64,000 bases of DNA. Source: Pseudomonadaceae bacterium (GTDB taxonomy: Bacteria > Pseudomonadota > Gammaproteobacteria > Pseudomonadales > Azotimanducaceae). A program made the translations under genes and the position numbers. Below are positions 1-9,064 of this stretch, piece by piece. The notes beneath the pieces are model-generated. The model was given only the letters and a program-made list of their open reading frames with translations. It made no database searches and had not been told where the DNA came from. The DNA lies in assembly GCA_024743175.1 (NCBI GenBank), contig JANSXA010000001.1, positions 1 through 64,000 on the forward strand, given 5' to 3'. Within the stretch, counting starts at the first letter, position 1; each line of letters opens with the position of its first letter.

Positions 1-148
1 CGATCAGTTTAATCAGTTGATAGGAGGCGTGCTGGATACTGGCATAGAGGTTGATGATCTCAGCTTTCAGGTGTGGGGTATCGTACTGAGATACGCGCGG
101 AGCTGGATTTTGGGGTAGCTCGGGAGACAGTATAGCTGTGCCGTTCAT
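1..148 (-). CDS. 5' end of a DUF222/13E12-like (HNH endonuclease family) protein, cut by the window edge
   Basis: An open leftward frame starts at ATG 148 and runs off the left edge, giving 49 residues. After a proline-rich start it contains a helix (KAEIINLYASIQHASYQLI) that resembles the opening helix of DUF222, the N-terminal domain of 13E12/REP-type HNH proteins. The HNH motif itself would lie outside the window, so the family call rests on one short helix plus context. A GTG at 163 is an in-frame alternative start with a stop just upstream. A strong LexA-type palindrome sits 55-75 bp upstream of the ATG, which fits the DNA-damage control known for several mycobacterial 13E12 genes. It could instead be another SOS gene that I do not recognise. 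Confidence 0.45.
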   Translation of the reverse strand, partial: MNGTAILSPELPQNPAPRVSQYDTPHLKAEIINLYASIQHASYQLIKLI

Positions 149-202
149 GAGACTGGCCTTCACCGCAGACAGGGTCTGTTAGTTTATCATAGGACGCTTA
201 AT

Positions 203-222
203 AACTGTATATAAATACAGTT
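203..222. promoter_or_regulatory. LexA-type SOS box
   Basis: The core CTGTATATAAATACAG at 205-220 matches the gammaproteobacterial LexA consensus (CTG-N10-CAG with an AT-rich centre). It lies inside a perfect inverted repeat with 11-bp arms, 200-210 and 215-225. It is placed to repress the leftward gene starting at 148. The decayed transporter on its other side is transcribed toward the box, so that gene is not the target. Confidence 0.8.
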
Positions 223-258
223 ATTTTAATGGTTTCACACGCCGTTGCTGCAGCCAAT

Positions 259-932
259 TCATGACGACCTGGATCGTAATTCCACCAGAAGAACCAAACC
301 CATCAGGATGACACTGCAACCCACCATAGCTGCGGGGATGATTGAATTGTTGCCCGTACTTCGTTGGACGCGTTTTTGTTGGCCCACACAACGCTAACGG
401 TTCGCATTACTGACATCGCGATGCCACCAATCAGCAATATGGAATTTGCATGCAGTCGCCCGAAAGCCTCGTCTGCACCGTTCACCAGATAGGTGCATAC
501 CAGAATATGAACCAGTACCCGATGGAGACCTTGTTTTAAAGTGTGCATGGCTACCGAAAGCAATTCGCCCGGTTGTGCGCGTTCAAAGTTTGTTTCTGGA
601 AACCGCATTGACACTGCCGCGCCAAGGCACCACATGCCTATACCCGCAGAAACAATCGCCGTGGAAAGGTTAGTCATCCATGCAACATCAGCACCGGAAG
701 AGAACGTCCAGGATAGCCCCCAGATCATTTGAGTGAACACTAATGCAGGAAAAGAAAGAACCAGGCCCGTGCTGAATATACCCAGTCCCATGAGTGCATG
801 TGCAAGAACGAGAGACCACCTCCGACTGTAAGCGTCTGCGAAGACGCCAGCCGGAACCTCGGCTGCAATAACCGTGAGCCCCTGGGCTGTGCCTAAGATC
901 AGCAATTCAAGAGGTGAAAGCGACGCCTCCAC
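259..932 (-). pseudogene. decayed MFS transporter
   Basis: The leftward frame from 932 encodes typical major facilitator segments. These are a glycine/alanine-rich helix with an AGVFADAYSRRW loop (motif A-like), then helices ending at DVAWMTN, a PETNF linker, and a late STEVRAT-like segment (ASNEVRATIQS). The product is only 209 residues, where the family has about 400. Blocks that should be separated are joined directly: WMTN runs into a mid-protein helix, and FGRLHA into a late helix, which implies internal deletions. The frame stops at 303. The expected last helix (AAMVGCSVILMGLVLLVEL) continues in the +1 frame to a stop at 259-261, so a frameshift is also present near 335. A working transporter is very unlikely. 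Confidence 0.7.
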
Positions 933-960
933 ATCTAAATCAAGCCTTGTGGAAGTTATA

Positions 961-1047
961 TGGTGCCCGGAGCCGGACTCGAACCGGCACGGAGTTGCCT
1001 CCGAGGGATTTTAAGTCCCTTGTGTCTACCAATTTCACCACCCGGGC
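961..1047 (-). tRNA. tRNA-Leu (UAA anticodon)
   Basis: An 87-nt leftward tRNA with an encoded CCA end (961-963 on the complement). The acceptor strands GCCCGGG and CTCCGGGC pair. The D-arm GGTGAAATTGGTAGACAC is characteristic of leucine tRNAs. The anticodon loop reads TTAAAAT with TAA as anticodon, a long variable arm is present, and the T-arm contains GGTTCGAGTCC. Confidence 0.95.
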
Positions 1048-1061
1048 TTCGGGGATGTCAG

Positions 1062-1148
1062 TGGTGCCCAGGGTCGGACTCGAACCGACACGATATCTCT
1101 ATCACTGGTACCTAAAACCAGCGTGTCTACCAATTTCACCACCTGGGC
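1062..1148 (-). tRNA. tRNA-Leu (UAG anticodon)
   Basis: An 87-nt leftward tRNA with encoded CCA. The acceptor stem is GCCCAGG paired with CCTGGGC, and it has the same leucine-type D-arm as its neighbour. The anticodon loop TTTAGGT holds TAG, followed by a long variable arm and the T-arm GGTTCGAGTCC. It lies 14 bp upstream of the UAA isoacceptor, and the two are probably cotranscribed. Confidence 0.95.
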
Positions 1149-1227
1149 ACGCGAGGCGCGAATGTTACGGTGCCGGCGTCTCACCCGCAAGCTGTGCGGG
1201 CCGTTCCAACAGCATAAAAGTTGTTGT

Positions 1228-1908
1228 TCAGGTCTTAGCACTAGTTGGGTGACGCACATCTTTGCCCAGGACCTGGAAAATGACGTACTCAGCCATATTT
1301 TTTGCGTGGTCACCGATGCGTTCCAGCGAACGAGCCACCCAGATTGTACTCAGCAGGTGCGGTATGTTTGCAGTATCTTTCTGCATCTGGCGCGTGCATT
1401 GAGCAACAATGGCGTCGTAAATCTCATCCACGTCGTCATCAGAGCGAATCACCTGCTGCGCAACGTCTTCGTTGACCCTGGCAAAAGCATCAAGGGTTTC
1501 GGTCAGCATGATGTTGACTTTGTCATGCATCGAGCGCAAATCGCCATATTGATGTGTCGGAATTTCCATGCTGGCAATCTGGATCGACATTTTTGCAATC
1601 CTATTGGCTTCATCCCCGATCCGTTCCAGGTCAGTAATGGCTTTCATCACACCCACAATATTGCGTAAATCGCCTGCTGCGGGCTGGCGCCTTGCGATGA
1701 TACCCACACACTGATCATCCAGACGCAGTTCCATGCGATTTAATCTCTTCTCGTTCACACGCACATCTTCTGCCAGGGACAGATCGTGAGTGAAATATGC
1801 CAGGCAGGCGTCTTTGACCTGTTGCTCTACCAAACCACCCATCTCCATCAGCTGGTCGCGGATGCCGCCCAGCTCAAGATCGTACTGCTCTGAGATGTGT
1901 CTGCTCAT
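1228..1908 (-). CDS. phoU: phosphate signalling regulator PhoU
   Basis: PhoU is the cytoplasmic negative regulator that links the Pst transporter to the PhoR kinase. The product has 226 residues, normal for the family, and consists of two repeated three-helix bundles. The repeats carry the metal-binding-type motifs DLERIGDEANRIAK near residue 95 and SLERIGDHAKNMAEY near residue 200. It is the last gene of the leftward phoR-pstSCAB-phoU run, 33 bp downstream of pstB. The two tRNA-Leu genes follow it on the same strand. The assignment is secure. Confidence 0.96.
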   Translation of the reverse strand: MSRHISEQYDLELGGIRDQLMEMGGLVEQQVKDACLAYFTHDLSLAEDVRVNEKRLNRMELRLDDQCVGIIARRQPAAGDLRNIVGVMKAITDLERIGDEANRIAKMSIQIASMEIPTHQYGDLRSMHDKVNIMLTETLDAFARVNEDVAQQVIRSDDDVDEIYDAIVAQCTRQMQKDTANIPHLLSTIWVARSLERIGDHAKNMAEYVIFQVLGKDVRHPTSAKT

Positions 1909-1941
1909 TTGTTTGCCTCAGTTACCGCGTTTGTAGTGCGA

Positions 1942-2742
1942 CTACCCATAACGCCCGGTAATATAGTCTTCAGTGCTTTTTTCTTTTGGAAAGCGAAAAA
2001 TTGTGTCGGTGTCACCATATTCGACCAGTTCGCCAAGGTTCAGGAAGGCTGTGAAATCTGACACCCGGGCGGCCTGTTGCATATTGTGGGTCACAATCAC
2101 AATCGTGTAGTCATCTTTAAGCTGGTGGATGAGTTCTTCGATTTTCAAAGTGGAAATAGGGTCCAGCGCCGAAGCTGGTTCATCAAGTAAAAGCACAGAG
2201 GGTTTGACCGCGATGGCGCGAGCAATTACCAGCCGCTGTTGCTGGCCGCCGGAAAGGCTCAACGCAGACTCATGCAGCCGGTCACGTACTTCCTCCCAGA
2301 GCGCTGCGCTGCGTAGTGCCCATTCCACGCTCTGATCCAGTACAGCGGTAGATTTCTCACCCTGTATTTTCAAGCCGTAGGCAACGTTTTCATAGACGGA
2401 TTTGGGAAAAGGGTTGGGGCGTTGGAAAACCATGCCTACGCGCCGGCGAAGCTCTGCAACATCCACTCTGGGGTCATAGATGTTTTCGCCTTCAAGTTCG
2501 ATGCTGCCTTCAATCATTGCGCCAGTGATCAGATCATTCATGCGATTGAAACAACGTAACAGAGTTGATTTGCCGCAGCCTGAAGGGCCGATAAAGGCGG
2601 TGACCTTCTGCGCGGGTATATCAACGTTGATGTTTTTCAACGCCAGACTGTTGTCATACTGCATGCTCAGATTTTTTACGCTGAGACTGATATTGGTATC
2701 ACTTTGCGTATCTGAGTGTGCAGCGGGATCGTTTGCGGTCAT
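1942..2742 (-). CDS. pstB: phosphate ABC transporter ATP-binding protein PstB
   Basis: This is the ATPase of the high-affinity phosphate importer, 266 residues. Walker A is [12 protein letters not shown] near residue 52, the ABC signature is LSGGQQQRL near 163, and Walker B is [13 protein letters not shown] near 183, with the switch histidine in [23 protein letters not shown] after the Walker A motif is typical of PstB. The first 20 residues are a polar extension before the conserved core. It starts 6 bp after the pstA stop and precedes phoU. Confidence 0.97.
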   Translation of the reverse strand: MTANDPAAHSDTQSDTNISLSVKNLSMQYDNSLALKNINVDIPAQKVTAFIGPSGCGKSTLLRCFNRMNDLITGAMIEGSIELEGENIYDPRVDVAELRRRVGMVFQRPNPFPKSVYENVAYGLKIQGEKSTAVLDQSVEWALRSAALWEEVRDRLHESALSLSGGQQQRLVIARAIAVKPSVLLLDEPASALDPISTLKIEELIHQLKDDYTIVIVTHNMQQAARVSDFTAFLNLGELVEYGDTDTIFRFPKEKSTEDYITGRYG

Positions 2743-2748
2743 GTTGTT

Positions 2749-4446
2749 CTACTCGTAGCTGCGATATCGCTTCTCCAAGCGATGCCGCAGGGTTATGGCT
2801 GCCAGATTCAAGCCAACGATAATGCTGATTAACAGCAGGGCGGTAGCGTACACCAGTGGTCGAGCAGCTTCGACATTAGGGCTCTGGAAACCCACATCGT
2901 AAATGTGAAAACCCAGGTGCATGAATTTACGATCCAGATGCAGAAAGGGAAATTCTCCATCAATTGGCAATGCGGGTGCCAGCTTAACAACACCAACCAG
3001 CATCAGTGGGGCGACTTCGCCTGCGGCACGCGCCACCGCGAGAATAACCCCAGTCAGAACTGCAGGAGTAGCCATGGGCAATACAACCTGTATTAACGTT
3101 TCGGCGCGGGTTGCACCGAGTGCCAGGCTGCCTTCGCGCAGGCTTCGGGGTATGCGGGCGAGCCCTTCTTCTGTCGACACGATGACGACCGGTACCGTCA
3201 GCAGTGCAAGCGTCAGAGACGCCCAGAACAGTCCCGGCGTGCCAAAGGTTGGAGCGGGAAGCGCATCGGCATAAAACAACTGATCAATGTTGCCGCCGAG
3301 GAAGTAGACAAAAAACCCCAGACCAAAAACGCCGTAGACAATCGAGGGCACGCCGGCCAGGTTGCTTACCGCGATGCGCAACATGCGCACGAGGGTTGTC
3401 TGGCTGGCGTATTCGTGTAAGTAGATTGCGGTAACCACGCCGATTGGGGTAACCACCACCGACATTAACAGAACCATCAACACGGTGCCGAAAATCGCCG
3501 GGAAAACACCGCCTTCAGTATTTGCTTCACGTGGGTTGTCGCTGAGAAACCGGCCGATATTGGCCAGAAAAGTACCCACCTTTTCCAACCCACCCATGTT
3601 GTTGGGATAGGTCACGTAGAGGGTGTCAGCCAGTTCAATCAGTCTGGCTGCATTGCTTTGTATCTCAAGTAGCAGGGCGCTGCCTTCAAGATTTTTCAGC
3701 AGACCGCTGAGGATCTGCTCCTGCTCCAGGTAAGTTTGCAGCAACACAGCTTCCTGGCTCGCCAGCTGTTGCAGACGAGCTTCGGCATCTGCGGGCGGAT
3801 CCAGATTCAGCGCGCGTTGCTGCAGGCGAATGGTTTTCAATTCCGCGTTGATCTGATTGATGGTGCCGTGCTCAAGGCTGGCGATGGCTTCTCGATTACT
3901 ATTGAGACGTGCCAGCGTGTTCTGTAGCAGGGGGTTGAGCTCAACATCATTGACAATTCGTTTACTGCCATCTGCGTTGTCGAAGCGTAGTTCGATAATG
4001 CGCCCGAATGCGGGCCCCCATTCTATACGCTCAACTTTGGCAAGTTCAGCGGGGGTTTCGATGAGAGTGACGTCATGGGCATATACCCAACGAAAGTCCG
4101 GTGGGTTGGTGCGTCTATTGCCGGTGTTGAACAGCCAGCGCTCAACTACCTGGGCATCGTCGGTCAGGCGCGATGCGTCACCACCAGACTCAATGTACTG
4201 AATCCGCGATAGCGTGTTGATGTCAACCCGTTCACCGATCAGCTTTTCTGTTTGTCCTGCTGCATTGGTATATTCAACGGCATAAATCGGGGTGGGCCAG
4301 AAGTGGATAAGACCATTGCGCATGATTAACAGAACAATAAACACAACGGCACATAAACTCAGAGCAAGGGCGCCGGCATTCAGCCAGATCCAGACTTCGT
4401 TACGGTCCAGTCGATTGCGGTTGGTTTTGTTAAGCAGATCTGCCAT
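2749..4446 (-). CDS. pstA: phosphate ABC transporter permease PstA, long form
   Basis: PstA is one of two membrane subunits that carry phosphate across the inner membrane. The 565-residue product is nearly twice the length of E. coli PstA. The C-terminal 270 residues form the permease core, with the coupling-helix segment EGSLALGATRAETLIQVVLP and the end APALPIDGEFPF..KFMHLGFHIYD. The extra N-terminal part has one membrane helix near residues 25-45 and then a periplasmic region rich in glutamine and leucine (about 190-250) that looks helical, possibly coiled coil. Its start overlaps the pstC stop by one base (TAATG), indicating translational coupling. Confidence 0.93.
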   Translation of the reverse strand: MADLLNKTNRNRLDRNEVWIWLNAGALALSLCAVVFIVLLIMRNGLIHFWPTPIYAVEYTNAAGQTEKLIGERVDINTLSRIQYIESGGDASRLTDDAQVVERWLFNTGNRRTNPPDFRWVYAHDVTLIETPAELAKVERIEWGPAFGRIIELRFDNADGSKRIVNDVELNPLLQNTLARLNSNREAIASLEHGTINQINAELKTIRLQQRALNLDPPADAEARLQQLASQEAVLLQTYLEQEQILSGLLKNLEGSALLLEIQSNAARLIELADTLYVTYPNNMGGLEKVGTFLANIGRFLSDNPREANTEGGVFPAIFGTVLMVLLMSVVVTPIGVVTAIYLHEYASQTTLVRMLRIAVSNLAGVPSIVYGVFGLGFFVYFLGGNIDQLFYADALPAPTFGTPGLFWASLTLALLTVPVVIVSTEEGLARIPRSLREGSLALGATRAETLIQVVLPMATPAVLTGVILAVARAAGEVAPLMLVGVVKLAPALPIDGEFPFLHLDRKFMHLGFHIYDVGFQSPNVEAARPLVYATALLLISIIVGLNLAAITLRHRLEKRYRSYE

Positions 4447-6674
4447 TACAGGTTGCCGTAGTGGCTGCGTAGCCGTTCACGAACAATCTCCGCAATCGTG
4501 TTGAAGAAAAAGGTGATCATGAACAGTACAAAGGCAGTCAGGAACAAAATCCGGTAATGGGAACTGTTGACTTCGGTTTCCGGTAATTCCACCGCGATAT
4601 TGGCTGCAAGGGTACGCATACCCTCAAACACGTTGAAGTCCATGATCGGGGTGTTGCCGGTGGCCATCAGCACAATCATGGTCTCACCCACTGCACGGCC
4701 CACGCCAATCATGACCGCTGAGAATATGCCGGGTGCTGCGGTCAGCAGAACAACCTGGCTCAAGGTCTGCCAGGGTGTTGCGCCCAGTGCCAGGGAGCCG
4801 TTAACCAGGTGTTGGGGTACACCGTGGATCGCATCTTCGGCGATGGAAAAAATGGGTGGGATGACTGCTAATCCCATCATCATGCCCACCACCAGTGCGT
4901 TCCTTTGAGCATAGTCAAGGCCCGCAACCTCCCGCAGCCAGGTGCGGCTGTCTCCGCCGAACCATGCGTTTTCAAACCATGGTCCGATCTGAAAACCGAG
5001 GATGATGGCTGCAATGATTGCGGGCACCACCAGCAGGGCATAACCGCCAGCGACGCGCTCTCGTTTTGAATTGGGCAGGACGGACCATAACAGGGCACAT
5101 GCCACAAGCGCGCAGGGCACCATAACAAATGCCGACAGGACGCTGGCCAGCTCCTGCTCAACGATAGGTGCAAGCCATAACCCACCAATAAAACCCAGGA
5201 TGACCGTAGGCAATGCAGCCATGACTTCGATACCGGGTTTAACCCAGGTTCTGATATGGGCTGGCATGAAGTAAGCGGTATAAATGGCTCCCATAACCGC
5301 CAGCGGCAGGGCAAACAGAAGGGCGTAGAAAGCGGCTTTCAAAGTGCCAAACACCAGCGGTACCAGCGAGAACTTGGGCTCAAAATCATTGTCTGCAGCT
5401 GATGACTGCCAGCTGTACACAGGCTCGCTGTAGCCTTCGTACCAGACCTCGTTCCACAATGCGGAAAAGGATAACTCCGGGTGCGGATTATCTAACTGGA
5501 ACAGGTGTAAACGACTGTTGTCAGCAGTGACAAACTGATCTGCCCGAGGAGAGATCGCGTTGACATGAGGTGTCGTTTGATCCGCTGCAAACTGAGTTTG
5601 TGTGTTTCCCGATGTGGGGTAAATCAGATGCAGGTAGCCATCAACGGTGGCGGCAAGAATACCTTTGCGCCGAGGCTCGCTGACCAGCGTGTGGATCGCT
5701 GAGCCCAGCTCAAAATTTCGAATGGGTTGCATGCGAAAGCCGAGATCGTCGCGTACCACAGTCCATTGCGTGATCACGCCGCGGTCGTCTGCTGCAAGAA
5801 TAGATTGACGTCCAAGTAGTGCGACAGTTGCCGTCAAGCTGCGGGTAGCAGAGGCCAGCTGGGTGTGGAACAACTCGCGCATGCGGTTGGGATCAGTGAT
5901 GTCGTAGACGTGCAGGCTGTTGTCGATATCCTGCAGGTATACCCATTCATTGCGCGGGCCGAGAATGATTTTCTCAATACTGTTATCCACTGTCAGATTG
6001 GCCTGGGCAGCGTTCAGTAGCGGCAAACCGAGTTCCGCGTTGTCATAACGCAGCATCGACATCTGTGTGTCGTTCATGCTGGCGATCACCAGGCTGTCAT
6101 TTGCCAGGTGCACGTCAAAAGAGTCGGTTTTACCGAGAGAAATAAACTGGTTGGAAAAAGCAGCCTCAAGGCGCGGTGTTACGCTGCGAACACCTGCCCG
6201 TATGGCCACGTCATAGCTGGCCCGCACCAGCCACAATCGCTGTTTCTCATCGAGAACGGCATAGATATCCAATGTTGGATAGACGCGCTGAGCCTGCGTG
6301 ACCTTAAAGCCAAGGTCATAAGCAACTAATGGCGCGCCGCTGTCTACCGCCACAAACTCAGTAATACCATCCGCAGCGACACGCATGAGAACATCACCGG
6401 CTTCATTGAAATCCACCAGACGAGCTTGCCGATCGACCAGTGCGATCTGCCCGTTATCACTAATGCCTGCTGGTGCAAAGGCGGGCGCTACAGTCCACAA
6501 CAGGTACAGAAAAATCAACACAATGGCGGCCAGTACTGTTGAACCACCCATGGTCACCAGGATGCGTAACGTCCGATCAAACAGGGTGCGGCGCGATGCT
6601 TTCCCGCTATCGAGCAGACTTGTGTTGAAGTTTGTCGCAACAGGGCTTTCGTGAGAGGTAGGCTCTAATGCCAT
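4446..6674 (-). CDS. pstC: phosphate ABC transporter permease PstC, long form
   Basis: This is the second membrane subunit of the phosphate importer, 742 residues against roughly 320 in E. coli. After a first membrane helix near residues 40-60 comes a soluble region of about 350 residues with repeated beta-rich segments, possibly a propeller facing the periplasm. The permease core then occupies the C-terminal 300 residues and contains NGSLALGATPWQTLSQVVLL. Long PstC proteins of this kind occur in Pseudomonas and other marine gammaproteobacteria. The gene overlaps pstS by one base (TGATG) at its start and pstA by one base at its end. Confidence 0.93.
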   Translation of the reverse strand: MALEPTSHESPVATNFNTSLLDSGKASRRTLFDRTLRILVTMGGSTVLAAIVLIFLYLLWTVAPAFAPAGISDNGQIALVDRQARLVDFNEAGDVLMRVAADGITEFVAVDSGAPLVAYDLGFKVTQAQRVYPTLDIYAVLDEKQRLWLVRASYDVAIRAGVRSVTPRLEAAFSNQFISLGKTDSFDVHLANDSLVIASMNDTQMSMLRYDNAELGLPLLNAAQANLTVDNSIEKIILGPRNEWVYLQDIDNSLHVYDITDPNRMRELFHTQLASATRSLTATVALLGRQSILAADDRGVITQWTVVRDDLGFRMQPIRNFELGSAIHTLVSEPRRKGILAATVDGYLHLIYPTSGNTQTQFAADQTTPHVNAISPRADQFVTADNSRLHLFQLDNPHPELSFSALWNEVWYEGYSEPVYSWQSSAADNDFEPKFSLVPLVFGTLKAAFYALLFALPLAVMGAIYTAYFMPAHIRTWVKPGIEVMAALPTVILGFIGGLWLAPIVEQELASVLSAFVMVPCALVACALLWSVLPNSKRERVAGGYALLVVPAIIAAIILGFQIGPWFENAWFGGDSRTWLREVAGLDYAQRNALVVGMMMGLAVIPPIFSIAEDAIHGVPQHLVNGSLALGATPWQTLSQVVLLTAAPGIFSAVMIGVGRAVGETMIVLMATGNTPIMDFNVFEGMRTLAANIAVELPETEVNSSHYRILFLTAFVLFMITFFFNTIAEIVRERLRSHYGNL

Positions 6675-7738
6675 CAGTTGAGCTTCTGCAGTTCGCGATG
6701 CGCAATTTGCGCTGACACAGGTATGTAACCATCCTTTTCAACAATGGCCTGTCCTTGAGACGACAGCACCATGCGGATGAACTCCTGTTCAACCGGCAGC
6801 AAAGGCTGGTTGGGTGGCTTGTTTACATAGATATAAAAATAGCGCGACAACGGGTAGCTGCCGTCCGCTGCAGTTTGAGTCGTAGCAGGGATGGGGAAGT
6901 TACCTCGACGGGCAATCGGCACAGATTTTATTCCGGAGGTTTTGTAGCCGATACCCGAATAGCCGATGCCATTGAGGGAAGAAGCTACGGCCTGGACTAC
7001 AGAAGCTGAGCCGGGTTGTTCGTTGAGAGAGTTTTTGTAGTCACCTGCACACAGCGCAACGCTTTTGAAGTAGCCGTAAGTGCCGGATACTGAATTACGT
7101 CCGTAGATCTGAATCGGGCGCTCCCGCCAACCACCAGACAATCCCAGGTCACCCCAGAAACGAATGTCGCTGCGACCACCACACCTTCGTGTTACAGAGA
7201 ACGTTGCATCTATCTGTTCAATAGACATCGCCTGCAGAGGATTGTCTTTATGTACATAAACCGCAACAGCATCGATAGCGACTCTGATCGCGGTAGGTTT
7301 GTAACCGTAGCGTTGTTGGAAGGCTTCCAGTTCATTGTCTTTGAAAGCCCGACTCATCGGTCCGAGGTTGGCGGTGCCCTCTGTCAGAGCTGGTGGCGCC
7401 GTGGATGAGCCTGCGGCCTGAACCTGAATATTCACGCTGGGGTACTCGCGCTTGAACGCATCACTCCAGAGTGTCATAAGATTCGCCAGGGTATCGGAAC
7501 CCGCACTGCTGATGTTACCTGAAAGACCGGTTATTCTCTGATAGCTCTGCAGCTGTGTTTGTCTGTTGGTTTGTTGTGCCTGGCTGAGCGCGAGTGGAAT
7601 GGGTTCGATTTCCGTCACGGGCAGGCCGCGTACGGCTGTCTCTTCTGCGGGTGGTTTGTCACATGCAACCAGCGTCAGGATCAGCCAGATCAGGATGTTC
7701 TGTCGGCGCATAATCCACGCACACCGTGATTTACGCAT
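6674..7738 (-). CDS. pstS: phosphate-binding lipoprotein PstS
   Basis: This is the substrate-binding protein that delivers phosphate to PstCA. It has a lipoprotein-like signal ending in LILTLVAC, then the PstS pattern [37 protein letters not shown] and [14 protein letters not shown], which holds the SGTY phosphate-contacting residues. I chose ATG 7738, which overlaps the phoR stop by 8 bases. ATG 7711 is a shorter option that keeps the signal peptide, and the frame stays open to 7801. The product is 354 residues, and its closest match in style is the marine PstS type with a C-terminal [14 protein letters not shown] segment. Confidence 0.92.
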   Translation of the reverse strand: MRKSRCAWIMRRQNILIWLILTLVACDKPPAEETAVRGLPVTEIEPIPLALSQAQQTNRQTQLQSYQRITGLSGNISSAGSDTLANLMTLWSDAFKREYPSVNIQVQAAGSSTAPPALTEGTANLGPMSRAFKDNELEAFQQRYGYKPTAIRVAIDAVAVYVHKDNPLQAMSIEQIDATFSVTRRCGGRSDIRFWGDLGLSGGWRERPIQIYGRNSVSGTYGYFKSVALCAGDYKNSLNEQPGSASVVQAVASSLNGIGYSGIGYKTSGIKSVPIARRGNFPIPATTQTAADGSYPLSRYFYIYVNKPPNQPLLPVEQEFIRMVLSSQGQAIVEKDGYIPVSAQIAHRELQKLN

Positions 7739-9026
7739 TGAGACTTGCAGGCGCGTTTGCCTGTGCAGGCTCAGCGATGGCGAAGTTGCAGAAAAACTCA
7801 CTGCCCTGACCCACAGTGCTTTTCACAAAAAGTTCGGAGTGGTGACGGCGTAACACATGTTTGACGATAGCCAGACCCAGACCGGTACCCCCACGTGTGC
7901 GTGCATCTGCCATGTCCACGCGATAGAAGCGCTCAGTGATCCGATTAAGGTGCTCAGGGGCAATACCTACGCCCTGGTCAACCACACAAAGCTGGGCTTT
8001 ACCGTCAACTTCCTGCCAGCTGATTGTCACTGGTTTACCTTCCTGGCTGTAACGCAGGGCGTTGCTTAACAGATTTACACAAACAGAATAGAGCTCGGTT
8101 TCGATACCTTTGATACGGGCCTGTGTAGTTATCTTCACACTGATCTGGTCAGGCGACTGTGCAAGGCCGCGTACTTCATTAACGGCATTGCTGATCACTG
8201 TTGTCATGGCAACGGGGTCCAGCTGCGCAGGAACCGGCGTAGATTCCAGGCGTGTCAGCAGCAGCAGGTCGTCGACCAGTGATCGTATCCGGGCTAACGG
8301 CGACGTCAGCTTATCGATCAGGCTTAAGCGCAGATCGTCCGGCTGTTCTTTGTCGGCAATGGTTTCCAGATAACCGGCCACCACAGTCAAGGGTGTGCGC
8401 AACTCATGAGAAACGTTTGCGATGAAGTTCTGGCGCATGGTCAGCAGTCGATTGAGTTCTGTATTATCGCGTACCAGCACCACAAACCGGTCCTGCTCCA
8501 CGGGAAAGCTGCGTGCCTCCAGATTTCTGTCCTGATCAAAGGGCGACGTGAATTCCAGCAGGCTTTCGCTTGCGCCGGACTTCAAAAAGGCAATGAAATC
8601 CGGGCTGCGTACCACGGATGCGAGCCCAATGCCGCGGTCACTGTCTTTCAGGTAAAGCAGATTGCGCGCAGCGATGTTAAAGCCTTCGATCTCTCCCGCT
8701 TTGTTGAGGATAATCACCGCATCGGGAATCACCTGGACCAATGCCATCACTTCACGCAGACGCGTCATGAACAGCCTCGAGCGGGAGCGCTCCTGCTGCA
8801 GGGATCGAAACGGTGAGTTAGCCAGTTTGAACCACCCTCGTGAGGTGTTAGGCGGCGTGCGCAGAGGGCGCTTTGCCCAGCCCCGGATTTTTCTGTACTC
8901 ACGCCACTGCAGCACATACCACGTCACGGAACCTGCAAACAAGGCCCAGCCGTAAGCGTCTACGATACTGCCGAGAGCAAGCGCAAGCAGTAGCAGAACT
9001 GCCGCGCTGATCACTTCACGATTCAA
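7731..9026 (-). CDS. phoR: phosphate regulon sensor kinase PhoR
   Basis: PhoR phosphorylates PhoB under phosphate starvation. The 431-residue product has two short N-terminal membrane segments (about 6-38), a basic linker, a PAS domain (about 95-190), the HisKA box [13 protein letters not shown] with H207, and a C-terminal ATPase domain containing [20 protein letters not shown] and [14 protein letters not shown]. The start is a TTG at 9026 preceded by an AGGG ribosome site. No PhoB gene precedes it: the next gene upstream is an SDR on the same strand. No convincing Pho box is visible in the 38-bp gap. Confidence 0.93.
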   Translation of the reverse strand: MNREVISAAVLLLLALALGSIVDAYGWALFAGSVTWYVLQWREYRKIRGWAKRPLRTPPNTSRGWFKLANSPFRSLQQERSRSRLFMTRLREVMALVQVIPDAVIILNKAGEIEGFNIAARNLLYLKDSDRGIGLASVVRSPDFIAFLKSGASESLLEFTSPFDQDRNLEARSFPVEQDRFVVLVRDNTELNRLLTMRQNFIANVSHELRTPLTVVAGYLETIADKEQPDDLRLSLIDKLTSPLARIRSLVDDLLLLTRLESTPVPAQLDPVAMTTVISNAVNEVRGLAQSPDQISVKITTQARIKGIETELYSVCVNLLSNALRYSQEGKPVTISWQEVDGKAQLCVVDQGVGIAPEHLNRITERFYRVDMADARTRGGTGLGLAIVKHVLRRHHSELFVKSTVGQGSEFFCNFAIAEPAQANAPASLNA

Positions 9027-9064
9027 TACCCTGGTCCATGCTGCATATGTTGGTCAGTGTGTGA

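Noticed and set aside
9027-9064. Pho box in front of phoR
   Set aside because: The short gap has no pair of CTGTCAT-like repeats with 4-base spacing.
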